6,772 nt of DNA, from positions 1 through 6,772 of the forward strand of contig PLGA01000253.1 of the NCBI GenBank assembly GCA_003139735.1. Direction: 5' to 3'. Position numbers and translations under genes: made by a program. The notes beneath the pieces were generated by a model that was not told the origin of the DNA, ran no database searches, and saw only the letters and a program-made list of their open reading frames with translations. The first letter of the stretch is position 1, and every line of letters begins with the position of its first letter. The DNA is from Bryobacterales bacterium (lineage in GTDB: Bacteria; Acidobacteriota; Terriglobia; Bryobacterales; Bryobacteraceae). Positions 1 through 5,292 of the stretch are shown here, piece by piece.

Positions 1-133
1 TGGACATGGCGGAGACCACCACCGCCACCGGCCGCCGGACGCGTTCCTCGGCCGCAAGGCGCGCGGCCGCACGCATCCGCGCGGCCGAGCCTACGCTCGT
101 GCCGCCGAACTTCATCACCAGCAGATCCTTCAA
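1..133 (-). CDS. lysC: Aspartate kinase, N-terminal part (runs off the window)
   Basis: Aspartokinase phosphorylates L-aspartate with ATP, the first step toward lysine, threonine and methionine in the cytoplasm. Only the first 44 codons lie in the window. They carry the family hallmark KFGGTSVGSA at residues 8-17, the nucleotide-binding start of the amino-acid kinase fold, and then the strand VAVVVSAMS at about residues 36-44. The proposed start is TTG at 133-131, because AAGGAG (144-139) sits 5 bases upstream. An internal ATG at 115-113 (residue 7, giving MKFGGTSV) is the alternative. The TTG overlaps the TGA of cmk (132-130), so translation is probably coupled to cmk. The family is clear. 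The symbol is less certain, because bifunctional aspartokinase-homoserine dehydrogenases share this N-terminus and the C-terminal domains are not visible. Confidence 0.93.
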   Translation of the reverse strand, partial: MKDLLVMKFGGTSVGSAARMRAAARLAAEERVRRPVAVVVSAMS

Positions 134-822
134 TGGAACTCCTTCCCATTGGTGACCCGGGCGCGTACAATCCGCAGAATGGCCTCTTCCACTTCGTCGA
201 TGCTCAGGCCGGTGGAATCCAGGTACACCGCGTCGGGGGCCTGCGTCAGCGGCGCCTCCGCCCGCGTGCTGTCCCGCCGGTCGCGCTCCGCGATTTGCGT
301 CGCCAGTTCTTCCTCGGAGATGCTCTCGCCCTTGGCGCGCCCCTCCTCGAACCGCCGCCGCACGCGCTCGTTGGGCTGGGCGTCGAGGAAAATCTTGACC
401 TCGGCGTGCGGGAAGACCACCGTGCCGATGTCGCGCCCCTCCATCACGACGCTCGATCGCTCTCCCATGGCGCGCTGCTTGGCCACCATGGCGCGGCGCA
501 CCCCCGGAATCACGGCGACTTTGGAGGCGCCGCTTGAAACCTCCGGTTCGCGAATCTCCGCCGTGACGTCTTCGCCATTCAACTGGATGCGTCCCGGCGC
601 CAGCGTGATTTCCGCCGCCATGGCAAGCTGCTCCATGCGGTGCATATCCCCGGGATCCAGATTCTGGCGCAGCGCCCACCACGCCACCGCGCGGTACATC
701 GCGCCGGTATCGATATAGGTGAACCCCAGCCGTTCCGCCAGACGGCGCGCGATGGTGCTCTTGCCCGCGCCCGCCGGACCGTCGATGGCCACCACTACCC
801 GTTTCCGATTGTCTTCCGCCAA
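130..822 (-). CDS. cmk: Cytidylate kinase (CMP/dCMP kinase)
   Basis: Cmk transfers phosphate from ATP to CMP or dCMP in the cytoplasm, feeding CTP and dCTP synthesis. With a TTG start at 822 the protein is 230 residues, the usual size. Visible motifs are the P-loop GPAGAGKST (residues 15-23), the nucleotide-binding segment YIDTGAMYRA (36-45), the conserved EGRDIGT (128-134), and the C-terminal arginine-rich RDRRDSTR followed by APL, all typical of the family. The open frame continues upstream to 1164, but that part is antisense to the metallopeptidase gene and is not believed. The start is uncertain. TTG 822 has no Shine-Dalgarno, and GTG codons at 795 or 792 would give 220-221 residues starting just before the first beta strand. 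The gene is followed without a gap by aspartokinase. Confidence 0.95.
   Translation of the reverse strand: MAEDNRKRVVVAIDGPAGAGKSTIARRLAERLGFTYIDTGAMYRAVAWWALRQNLDPGDMHRMEQLAMAAEITLAPGRIQLNGEDVTAEIREPEVSSGASKVAVIPGVRRAMVAKQRAMGERSSVVMEGRDIGTVVFPHAEVKIFLDAQPNERVRRRFEEGRAKGESISEEELATQIAERDRRDSTRAEAPLTQAPDAVYLDSTGLSIDEVEEAILRIVRARVTNGKEFH
139..144 (-). promoter_or_regulatory. Strong Shine-Dalgarno that decides the TTG start of aspartokinase
   Basis: On the minus strand AAGGAG lies inside the last codons of cmk, 5 bases before TTG 133-131. It supports the TTG over the downstream ATG and points to translational coupling through the ATTGA stop/start overlap. Confidence 0.7.
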
Positions 823-827
823 GTAAG

Positions 828-833
828 TAGAAT
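828..833 (+). promoter_or_regulatory. Possible -10 element for the metallopeptidase gene
   Basis: TAGAAT (5 of 6 to TATAAT) lies 10 bases before the ATG at 844 in the AT-richer 21-base gap between two divergent genes. TTGTCT at 809-814 is only 13 bases upstream, too close for a normal -35. No Shine-Dalgarno follows, so a leaderless transcript is possible. This is weak evidence on its own. Confidence 0.3.
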
Positions 834-843
834 AACAAGTACG

Positions 844-1236
844 ATGAGCCCGGACGAGTTCGACCGCCTGGTGGGCGCGGCATACGCCCGCATTCCGGCC
901 CGTTTCCGCAAGCGCATGAAGAACATCGCCCTGTTGGTGGAACCCGAGCCTTCGGCCCATCAGCTTGCCCGCGGCCACGTGCCGCGCGGCAGCACGCTGC
1001 TCGGTCTCTACGAGGGCCGCCCCCTGACCGCCCGCAGCGTCTTCGATTCGTTCACCCTGCCCGACCGCATCACCATCTTCCAAGGCCCGCACGAGCGTCT
1101 GGCCCGCGACCCCGAACATCTGGTGCGGCTGGTAGAGGATACCGTCTGGCACGAAGTGGCGCACTACTTCGGGTTGGATGAAGCCCGCGTCCGCGCCGCG
1201 GAGCGCCGCAGGCGGGGCCGAGACGGCGGGACCTAA
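844..1236 (+). CDS. Zincin-like metallopeptidase family protein (small HExxH protein)
   Basis: This 130-residue protein belongs to the short zincin family often annotated as metallopeptidase family protein (DUF1025-type). The zinc motif HEVAHYFGLDE is at residues 103-113. H103, E104 and H107 form HExxH, with an acidic residue at 112-113 as a likely third ligand. The segment ending DRITIFQGPHERL (about 73-85), just before the motif helix, is also typical. There is no signal peptide or membrane segment, so it should be cytoplasmic, and its substrate is unknown. The ATG at 844 is chosen because it gives MSPDEFDRLV, a normal family N-terminus. The longer upstream open frame is antisense to cmk. 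No Shine-Dalgarno is visible. The gene is divergent from cmk with only 21 bases between starts. The arginine-rich tail RRRRGRDGGT may lie outside the folded domain, and a second reading frame overlaps it. Confidence 0.88.
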   Translation: MSPDEFDRLVGAAYARIPARFRKRMKNIALLVEPEPSAHQLARGHVPRGSTLLGLYEGRPLTARSVFDSFTLPDRITIFQGPHERLARDPEHLVRLVEDTVWHEVAHYFGLDEARVRAAERRRRGRDGGT

Positions 1237-1339
1237 CCGCTTCAGCTACGTCATTCGGAAGATCGTCGGCAAGCGTCCTACCTATGCCCAGCTGATCGGC
1301 AAGGCTGAGGAAGGGACGCAAACTGAGGAAGCCTTCTAG
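1178..1339 (+). CDS. Small hypothetical protein overlapping the metallopeptidase 3' end
   Basis: This open frame of 53 codons starts at ATG 1178 inside the metallopeptidase gene (+1 frame) and ends at TAG 1337-1339. The part beyond the metallopeptidase stop reads NRFSYVIRKIVGKRPTYAQ and continues to EEAF. It has a strong G/C preference at third codon positions and a balanced composition, which looks like real coding sequence rather than chance. No Shine-Dalgarno precedes the ATG. I do not recognise a family. It may be a separate small gene, the tail of a decayed gene, or a C-terminal extension reached by frameshift. The next 150 bases (1340-1491) show no convincing gene, only a short stop-bounded basic frame without a start. 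Confidence 0.35.
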   Translation: MKPASAPRSAAGGAETAGPNRFSYVIRKIVGKRPTYAQLIGKAEEGTQTEEAF

Positions 1340-1491
1340 CCGCGGAAAGCGCGGGCCGAAACAGACCCTCAAGAAACCCAACCTTGTTCCGAATTCCGTA
1401 AAGGCGTAATCTGGAATTGGCCGCCTAGTTCCGGCCTCATGAACTGGAACGAAAGCGGGAACCTTGACCTGTCGGCGGCCAGTTCCCCGGT

Positions 1492-1902
1492 ATGCCTCCA
1501 AACGATGAGCCATTGAGACCACGGACGCGAGCCACGCTGGGCAATCTCAGCCCGGAACTCCTGAAACTCCAACTGGAGGGTTGCCTAGTCCGAGTGGAGG
1601 AGGAGTTCGAGGCGGCGGCCTCGGAACTGGTCAAGGTCGCCCAGCCGCCGTATTGCCAGGATCTCGGGGAAGTGCTGGAGTCGGCCCAGTACTTTCCGCC
1701 CAACAAATTGGCGAACCTCCTGGTGGAGAGGAGCCCAGAAACTAACTTTCACAACCTTCAGTATGGGCCGCCCCTGGAGCCCCTCAAAGCCTTTCTCCGT
1801 GTGCTGACTTCGGACGGTCGCCTATTCCTGAACCCGATGAGCTCACGGCCGCTCCGTGAAGCTAAACCTCATCGAACCAAATTGCGATCGAAGCAACATT
1901 AG
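1492..1902 (+). CDS. Hypothetical protein, mostly helical, 3' end possibly disturbed
   Basis: This 136-residue protein belongs to no family I recognise. Residues about 20-60 look like two acidic amphipathic helices (LSPELLKLQLEG, then VRVEEEFEAAASELVKV). A segment rich in leucine and proline follows. No signal peptide or membrane segment is seen. ATG 1492 is the only usable start, since an in-frame TGA lies at 1465-1467. No Shine-Dalgarno is evident. Codon third positions are strongly G/C up to about residue 125. The last dozen codons, ending KLRSKQH, lose that bias and turn basic. They run straight into a tandem 9-bp repeat, so the original C-terminus may have been replaced by an insertion or deletion. 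The coding call is moderately secure and the function is unknown. Confidence 0.55.
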   Translation: MPPNDEPLRPRTRATLGNLSPELLKLQLEGCLVRVEEEFEAAASELVKVAQPPYCQDLGEVLESAQYFPPNKLANLLVERSPETNFHNLQYGPPLEPLKAFLRVLTSDGRLFLNPMSSRPLREAKPHRTKLRSKQH

Positions 1903-1925
1903 GACACTTATCCGGGTAGGACACT
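1900..1925. repeat. Tandem 9-bp direct repeat, possible insertion-sequence end remnant
   Basis: TAGGACACT occurs at 1900-1908 and again at 1917-1925, exactly 17 bases apart, separated by TATCCGGG. Short subterminal repeats at about this spacing occur at the ends of some insertion sequences, and the neighbouring gene loses its coding bias just before the repeat. No transposase or matching inverted end is present in the window, so this is only a candidate scar. Paired binding sites for a regulator are the alternative. Confidence 0.4.
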
Positions 1926-1950
1926 ACCGCCTCGCCGCCATAACGCTTGC

Positions 1951-1959
1951 TGTTAAACT
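1951..1959 (+). promoter_or_regulatory. Possible extended -10 promoter for the 149-residue gene
   Basis: TG followed one base later by TAAACT (1954-1959) resembles an extended -10. It ends 9 bases before ATG 1969, which would place the transcript start almost at the start codon. No clear -35 is seen. Confidence 0.4.
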
Positions 1960-1968
1960 GGGCGTGAG

Positions 1969-2418
1969 ATGTCGGACTTCGATTGGGTAACAGCCCGCTT
2001 CAATTGTTCTTCGGAACGTATGTTCAAGGAATTGGAGTTGGGGGTAAAGGCCGATATAGACACCATCAAGGATCTGGACGGAAAGGTAGCCCAGGAAACG
2101 GGTGGAGCGCCCACCAAGACTATCGAGCCGGCCGGAGCGGGGCGCCGATTTTCCGTGACACGTTCAGACAGGGGAAGCACCGCGCTGAAGAGCGTCGAAT
2201 TTACCCTGGAGCCCGCGATGATCTCAGTTAAGGCTGACTACCCTGGTGGGCCGTCCTTTTCCGCCGCCATTCGCCTCAACAACGATGGTCATTGCCTGTT
2301 TGTGGTAGACGACATCGAGATGGAATCTTGGCAGTTGCGCCGGAGGGCGCTTCAGGACCTGTTTTTTGGTGGTCCGCACCAGCCACTTGTAACGGTAACC
2401 GCCCGGAAGAGAACCTAA
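1969..2418 (+). CDS. Hypothetical soluble protein (149 residues)
   Basis: The protein begins MSDFDWVTARFNCS. It continues with an acidic helix-like stretch (residues 17-42), then a series of alternating hydrophobic segments that suggest a beta-sheet domain (about 58-115, including SVEFTLEP and HCLFVVDD), and ends with WQLRRRALQDLFFGG (121-135) and a short basic tail. No signal peptide or membrane segment is present, so it is probably cytoplasmic. From memory, proteins with a DWVTAR-NCS start and an ALQDLFF-like end are common short hypotheticals in soil Acidobacteria, but I cannot name a family. The ATG is chosen because it gives the conserved-looking N-terminus and lies just below a -10-like element. 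The stop is 17 bases from the stop of the convergent 76-residue gene. Function is unknown. Confidence 0.75.
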   Translation: MSDFDWVTARFNCSSERMFKELELGVKADIDTIKDLDGKVAQETGGAPTKTIEPAGAGRRFSVTRSDRGSTALKSVEFTLEPAMISVKADYPGGPSFSAAIRLNNDGHCLFVVDDIEMESWQLRRRALQDLFFGGPHQPLVTVTARKRT

Positions 2419-2435
2419 AGCGATTGTTTTGCAAG

Positions 2436-2666
2436 CTACGCAGTGTCGTCCTCTTCAGGCAAATACGCGATAGGCCGGGATATTTCCAGGGCCCGATTGT
2501 AGTCCATCCCCGCACCAACCAACTCCGCTTGAGACGTCGCCATTTGGTCTGTGAGCGATAACGCTATTTGGTCCAACTCGCCCTTTCGTTGGAGTTCCTT
2601 CGCCATTTTTGGGCGGAACTTCAATAGGTGGTTCTTCACCCGTTGCGCTTCGGGGTCCAGTTGCAT
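2436..2666 (-). CDS. Hypothetical small protein (76 residues)
   Basis: This short protein is mostly helical and charged. It begins MQLDPEAQRVKNHLLKF, has a central stretch LDQIALSLTDQMATSQAEL, and ends ALEISRPIAYLPEEDDTA. The pattern ALE-x2-RPIAYLPEE, near the end of a small helical protein, recalls short acidobacterial hypotheticals of similar size. I cannot name a family. There is no signal peptide or membrane segment. The start at 2666 is supported by a -10-like TATACT ending 7 bases upstream and by the natural N-terminus. No Shine-Dalgarno is present. The gene is convergent with the 149-residue gene and divergent from the 175-residue membrane-protein gene, 75 bases away. It could be a small regulatory or binding protein, but nothing in the sequence shows this. 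Confidence 0.68.
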   Translation of the reverse strand: MQLDPEAQRVKNHLLKFRPKMAKELQRKGELDQIALSLTDQMATSQAELVGAGMDYNRALEISRPIAYLPEEDDTA

Positions 2667-2673
2667 CCGACCA

Positions 2674-2679
2674 AGTATA
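2674..2679 (-). promoter_or_regulatory. Possible -10 element for the 76-residue gene
   Basis: TATACT (5 of 6 to TATAAT) on the minus strand ends 7 bases before the ATG at 2666, which would give a leaderless transcript. No convincing -35 is visible at normal spacing. Confidence 0.4.
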
Positions 2680-2709
2680 CCGCCCAGGCAGCCCGAATGC
2701 GATGCGGCG

Positions 2710-2718
2710 TGCTATGCT
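2710..2718 (+). promoter_or_regulatory. Possible extended -10 promoter for the membrane-protein gene
   Basis: TGC followed by TATGCT (2713-2718) forms an extended -10. It ends 23 bases before ATG 2742. A -35 is not clear. It would drive the rightward gene of the divergent pair. Confidence 0.45.
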
Positions 2719-2741
2719 CTCGCTCGGGGCGTTTGGCCAAC

Positions 2742-3269
2742 ATGGATACCAAGCACAAGACCATCGTCTGGGTCGGCGTCGCGCTGGTCCTTCTTGCCGG
2801 AATCTACCCGCCATGGTTCCATGGCCGCAGTTCCTACAACTGGCTGTTTGCCAGGGCCTATGGAACGGTCAGGGTGGATTTCACGCGCCTTCTAATCGAG
2901 TGGATTATGATCGGCGCCTTCAGCGCTGGATTGTACTTCGCGCCCGTGAGGATAAGACCGTTTTGGAAAAAGAGAACCGGCGCACCATTCCCGCAGTTCG
3001 CCGAGCCTCAGAGGCCAGCCCCTAACCGCGCAGTGGAAGAAGGGGAGCTGCATAGACTAGCCGAAACTGCCCTCGACATGCCCGATAAGGACATCCCGGG
3101 GGCCATGGAGGATAAGCAGTTTGGCGGCCGGCTGTCGAAGGGCGTGCAGAACACCGCCAAGTCGCTGGTGGAGCAACAAAACTGGGACGGCTGGCGCGAC
3201 TTCATCGCGGGCGCGTTTGAGGATGCGGCAGAGGCGGTTGCCAAGGCCAATTCAAAAACAGGAGCCTAG
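2742..3269 (+). CDS. Hypothetical inner-membrane protein with two N-terminal helices
   Basis: This 175-residue protein has a membrane segment at about residues 7-21 (TIVWVGVALVLLAGI) followed by PPWF, a short loop ending VDFTRLL, and a second membrane segment at about 51-66. The rest (about 70-175) is hydrophilic, with a proline-rich linker and a helical, acidic C-terminal region including WDGWRDFIAGAFEDAAEAV. The two-helix hairpin, with PPW after the first helix and a DxxRLLIxW start to the second, is recurrent in bacterial hypothetical membrane proteins. I know of no function for it. ATG 2742 is chosen because it starts MDTKHKT directly before the first helix and lies below an extended -10. 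The longer upstream frame is antisense to the 76-residue gene. The charge pattern suggests that both termini face the cytoplasm. Its TAG is two bases from the stop of the convergent 62-residue gene. Confidence 0.75.
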   Translation: MDTKHKTIVWVGVALVLLAGIYPPWFHGRSSYNWLFARAYGTVRVDFTRLLIEWIMIGAFSAGLYFAPVRIRPFWKKRTGAPFPQFAEPQRPAPNRAVEEGELHRLAETALDMPDKDIPGAMEDKQFGGRLSKGVQNTAKSLVEQQNWDGWRDFIAGAFEDAAEAVAKANSKTGA

Positions 3270-3271
3270 CC

Positions 3272-3460
3272 CTATCTCCGCGCTTTCCGCTTCGGCCCGC
3301 GCCGGTGCGGATTCTGCTTCGCCCGTTTCTGGTATTCGCGCTCGCGCCGCTGAATCTCGGAATGCGGAACTGAAAGCAGCGTCCTCATGGTGGCGTCGAA
3401 GTTCTGGAAGGCCTGCCGGCCTTCCACCATTTCCGTAGGGGACTTCATCGGCTCTATCAT
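3272..3460 (-). CDS. Small basic hypothetical protein, partner of the HEPN-like gene
   Basis: The protein has 62 residues. The N-terminal half (PTEMVEGRQAFQNFDATMRTLL, about 8-29) looks like a short helix pair. The C-terminal half (SEIQRREREYQKRAKQ and then PHRRGPKRKARR) is strongly basic and probably helical with a disordered tail, suited to nucleic-acid binding. From memory, short proteins combining EGxQAFxNFxxTM, a VPxSEI segment and a lysine/arginine-rich tail are frequent in Acidobacteria, but none has a function I can state. The start at 3460 has an AGAGGG-like sequence a few bases upstream. ATG 3448 is the alternative. It begins 9 bases after the stop of the 297-residue gene on the same strand, so the two are almost surely co-transcribed. 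An antitoxin or accessory role is conceivable but unproven. Confidence 0.72.
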   Translation of the reverse strand: MIEPMKSPTEMVEGRQAFQNFDATMRTLLSVPHSEIQRREREYQKRAKQNPHRRGPKRKARR

Positions 3461-3469
3461 AGCGCCCTC

Positions 3470-4363
3470 TCAGGAAGGCTCCGCTAGACCACCCTCGGCC
3501 AACTGCCTCATGAACACACAAACATGATCGTAGATGTTCTTTGCGCGCACGGAATCAAAGTCCTCGCGGCCATGCATTACGTGGTTGCGCCAGGCGTCCT
3601 TCAAAAACATGAACGCGCAGGCCACTTCTGAATAGAACTGCTGTTGTGTTTTCCAATCTGGGCCGAGAGAGGAATCAATTTTTCGGATTCTTGATTCCAG
3701 GCGCTCGATTACATTGTGCCAGTTTTCGTACTTGAAGGGCTCCGAAAACACCGCGGCGAGCGCTCCGAGTCCCTTTTCAAGAACTCTCATTAGGTGGTAG
3801 ACGCAGGCATCATCGAAACCACACGCAAAACAGCACCCGGCGTGAAGCATATCCCTGCGGGAACTTGGGAAGGCACCAGCGGCCCCGTGGCCGTATGGGG
3901 GGTCGCTGACAAACACCTCCCAGGATTTCATGTACTTCGCCTTTTCCAAATCGATGTGGGCAAAAAAGTGGCGCGCCAACTCCTGCCGGAACACGACGGT
4001 TATACTCTCAACAGTGGACTTAAGCTCCCCCAGTGTATGAGGTCTTACTGTGTAGTCGTTCACCACCCAAGCCACCAGGTCATGAGTGGAAACGAGTCCA
4101 TAATCGCCGCAGTTTTCCTTGAGCCTTGTCAGTTGGTTTATAAGACGATCCCTACGCGCTCCGTCCAGCGGGGCGTGGGGAACCGCGAGGGCCGCAAAAT
4201 CCATTTGCATCCCCTGGAGGGCCATGCCCGTCTGGACAAGTTTCTCAACGCAGATCTGGTACATATCCCACAAGCCCACCAGCCCGTTGGGATTCCCACG
4301 ACCGAGGCAGGCCGGTACCGCGTCGTGGCCAGCCTCGCGGTTTGGCAGTGTAGCGGCGAACAT
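3470..4363 (-). CDS. HEPN-like domain protein of unknown function (297 residues)
   Basis: The C-terminal half carries the features of a HEPN helical bundle. One helix reads ACVYHLMRVLEKGLGAL (about 186-202). A later helix reads FMFLKDAWRNHVMHGRE (about 251-267), whose R259-N260-x3-H264 fits the catalytic Rx4H motif of HEPN ribonucleases. The block AFPSSRRDM before the first helix, followed by an alanine/cysteine-rich turn with C177, C178, C181 and C187, recalls a widespread hypothetical family in which these positions are usually not so cysteine-rich. The N-terminal 150 residues look mixed helical, with no recognised domain. No signal or membrane segment is seen. The start at 4363 lies 9 bases below TAAAAC and after a run of five G. 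A later ATG at residue 34 is possible. Its small basic neighbour follows 9 bases after the stop. RNase activity is inferred from the motif only. Confidence 0.78.
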   Translation of the reverse strand: MFAATLPNREAGHDAVPACLGRGNPNGLVGLWDMYQICVEKLVQTGMALQGMQMDFAALAVPHAPLDGARRDRLINQLTRLKENCGDYGLVSTHDLVAWVVNDYTVRPHTLGELKSTVESITVVFRQELARHFFAHIDLEKAKYMKSWEVFVSDPPYGHGAAGAFPSSRRDMLHAGCCFACGFDDACVYHLMRVLEKGLGALAAVFSEPFKYENWHNVIERLESRIRKIDSSLGPDWKTQQQFYSEVACAFMFLKDAWRNHVMHGREDFDSVRAKNIYDHVCVFMRQLAEGGLAEPS

Positions 4364-4372
4364 GATACCCCC

Positions 4373-4378
4373 GTTTTA
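4373..4378 (-). promoter_or_regulatory. Weak -10-like hexamer before the HEPN-like gene
   Basis: TAAAAC on the minus strand (4 of 6 to TATAAT) ends 9 bases before ATG 4363. No -35 is apparent. It is listed because its spacing to the start matches that seen at three other genes here. Confidence 0.2.
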
Positions 4379-4437
4379 GGGTCACGTTCGCGCGGCCCGG
4401 TGGTCGCACACCGGATCGCTGACGGCGCGAGCCAGCC

Positions 4438-4466
4438 AAAACACTCGGGGCCGCTTCTGCGGCCCC
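4438..4466 (-). terminator. Rho-independent terminator after the glgC-gpmA operon
   Basis: A perfect 8-bp stem GGGGCCGC/GCGGCCCC (4447-4466) with an AGAA loop on the minus strand is followed by GAGTGTTTT. It lies about 50 bases after the gpmA stop. On the plus strand the same hairpin is followed by CTTCGCATTTT, so weak termination in that direction is also possible. Confidence 0.7.
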
Positions 4467-4517
4467 CTTCGCATTTTCAGGGTAGCACGCGATACTAGGC
4501 AAGTAGATTATTACCGC

Positions 4518-5264
4518 CTATTTCTTCTTGCCCTGCGCGGCTACCGCCTCCATGGCGGCCTTCACCTTTTCGGGATCGCCCAGATAGTAGCGGTTCAACG
4601 GCTTCAAATCGTCGTCCAGCTCATACACCAACGGCATGCCGGTGGGGATGTTCAACTCCACGATGTCCGCTTCCGGGATGTTGTCGAGGTACTTGACCAA
4701 CGCGCGCAGGCTGTTGCCGTGCGCTGCGATCAGGACCTTTTGGCCCTGCCGGATGGCCGGGGCGATGGTGTCGTGCCAGAGCGGCAGGAAACGCGCCACG
4801 GTGTCCTTCAGGCACTCGGTCAACGGAAGTTCTTCCTTGCTCAGGCTCTTGTAACGCGGGTCGCTGCCGGGGAAGCGCTCGTCCTCGGGGGTCAATGCCG
4901 GCGGGGGGACGTCGTAACTGCGGCGCCAGATCTTGACCTGGGCCTCGCCGAATTTGGCGGCCGTCTCGGCTTTGTTCAGGCCTTGCAGCGCGCCGTAATG
5001 GCGCTCATTCAGGCGCCAGGAGCGGTACACCGGAATCCACATCTGGTCCAGTTCATCGAGCACCGACCAGAGCGTGCGAATGGCGCGCTTCAGCACCGAG
5101 GTGTAGGCCACGTCGAACTGGTAGCCTTCGGCCTTCAATACCTGGCCGCCTTCGCGGGCTTCCTGGCGGCCCCTTTCGGAGAGGTCCACGTCGGTCCAGC
5201 CCGTGAATCGGTTCTCTTTATTCCACGTGCTTTCGCCGTGGCGTACAAGTACAAGTTTGATCAT
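4518..5264 (-). CDS. gpmA: 2,3-bisphosphoglycerate-dependent phosphoglycerate mutase
   Basis: GpmA interconverts 3-phosphoglycerate and 2-phosphoglycerate in glycolysis and gluconeogenesis, through a phosphohistidine primed by 2,3-bisphosphoglycerate. At 248 residues it has the family's full length. Visible motifs are RHGESTWN (8-15, with phospho-acceptor H9), [13 protein letters not shown] (20-32), [12 protein letters not shown], the block [14 protein letters not shown] that carries the catalytic glutamate, and [10 protein letters not shown], which carries the second active-site histidine. The tail ends in three lysines. The start at 5264 gives the standard [11 protein letters not shown]. 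No Shine-Dalgarno is visible before it. It lies 28 bases downstream of glgC on the same strand, so it probably depends on glgC transcription or translation, and the hairpin at 4447-4466 ends the unit. Confidence 0.97.
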   Translation of the reverse strand: MIKLVLVRHGESTWNKENRFTGWTDVDLSERGRQEAREGGQVLKAEGYQFDVAYTSVLKRAIRTLWSVLDELDQMWIPVYRSWRLNERHYGALQGLNKAETAAKFGEAQVKIWRRSYDVPPPALTPEDERFPGSDPRYKSLSKEELPLTECLKDTVARFLPLWHDTIAPAIRQGQKVLIAAHGNSLRALVKYLDNIPEADIVELNIPTGMPLVYELDDDLKPLNRYYLGDPEKVKAAMEAVAAQGKKK

Positions 5265-5292
5265 AGGAGTGCGGTTTGCGAAACAGGCCGGG

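Noticed and set aside
823..1164. Upstream extension of the cmk frame to 344 codons
   Set aside because: The extra part is antisense to the metallopeptidase gene with its HExxH motif, and Cmk proteins are about 220-230 residues.
1340..1354. Short hairpin CCGCG-GAAAG-CGCGG as a terminator
   Set aside because: The stem is only 5 bp and no T-run follows. It is expected by chance in GC-rich sequence.
1070..1522. A 150-codon open frame on the minus strand
   Set aside because: It is arginine-rich, antisense to the metallopeptidase and small-ORF region, and lacks any recognisable fold pattern.
2455..2814. A 119-codon open frame on the minus strand
   Set aside because: It overlaps the better-supported 76-residue gene in another frame and is antisense to the membrane-protein start. 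Its composition is proline/glycine/arginine-rich.
3794..4498. A 234-codon open frame on the plus strand
   Set aside because: It is antisense to the HEPN-like gene, whose protein is far more natural. It also runs through the terminator hairpin.
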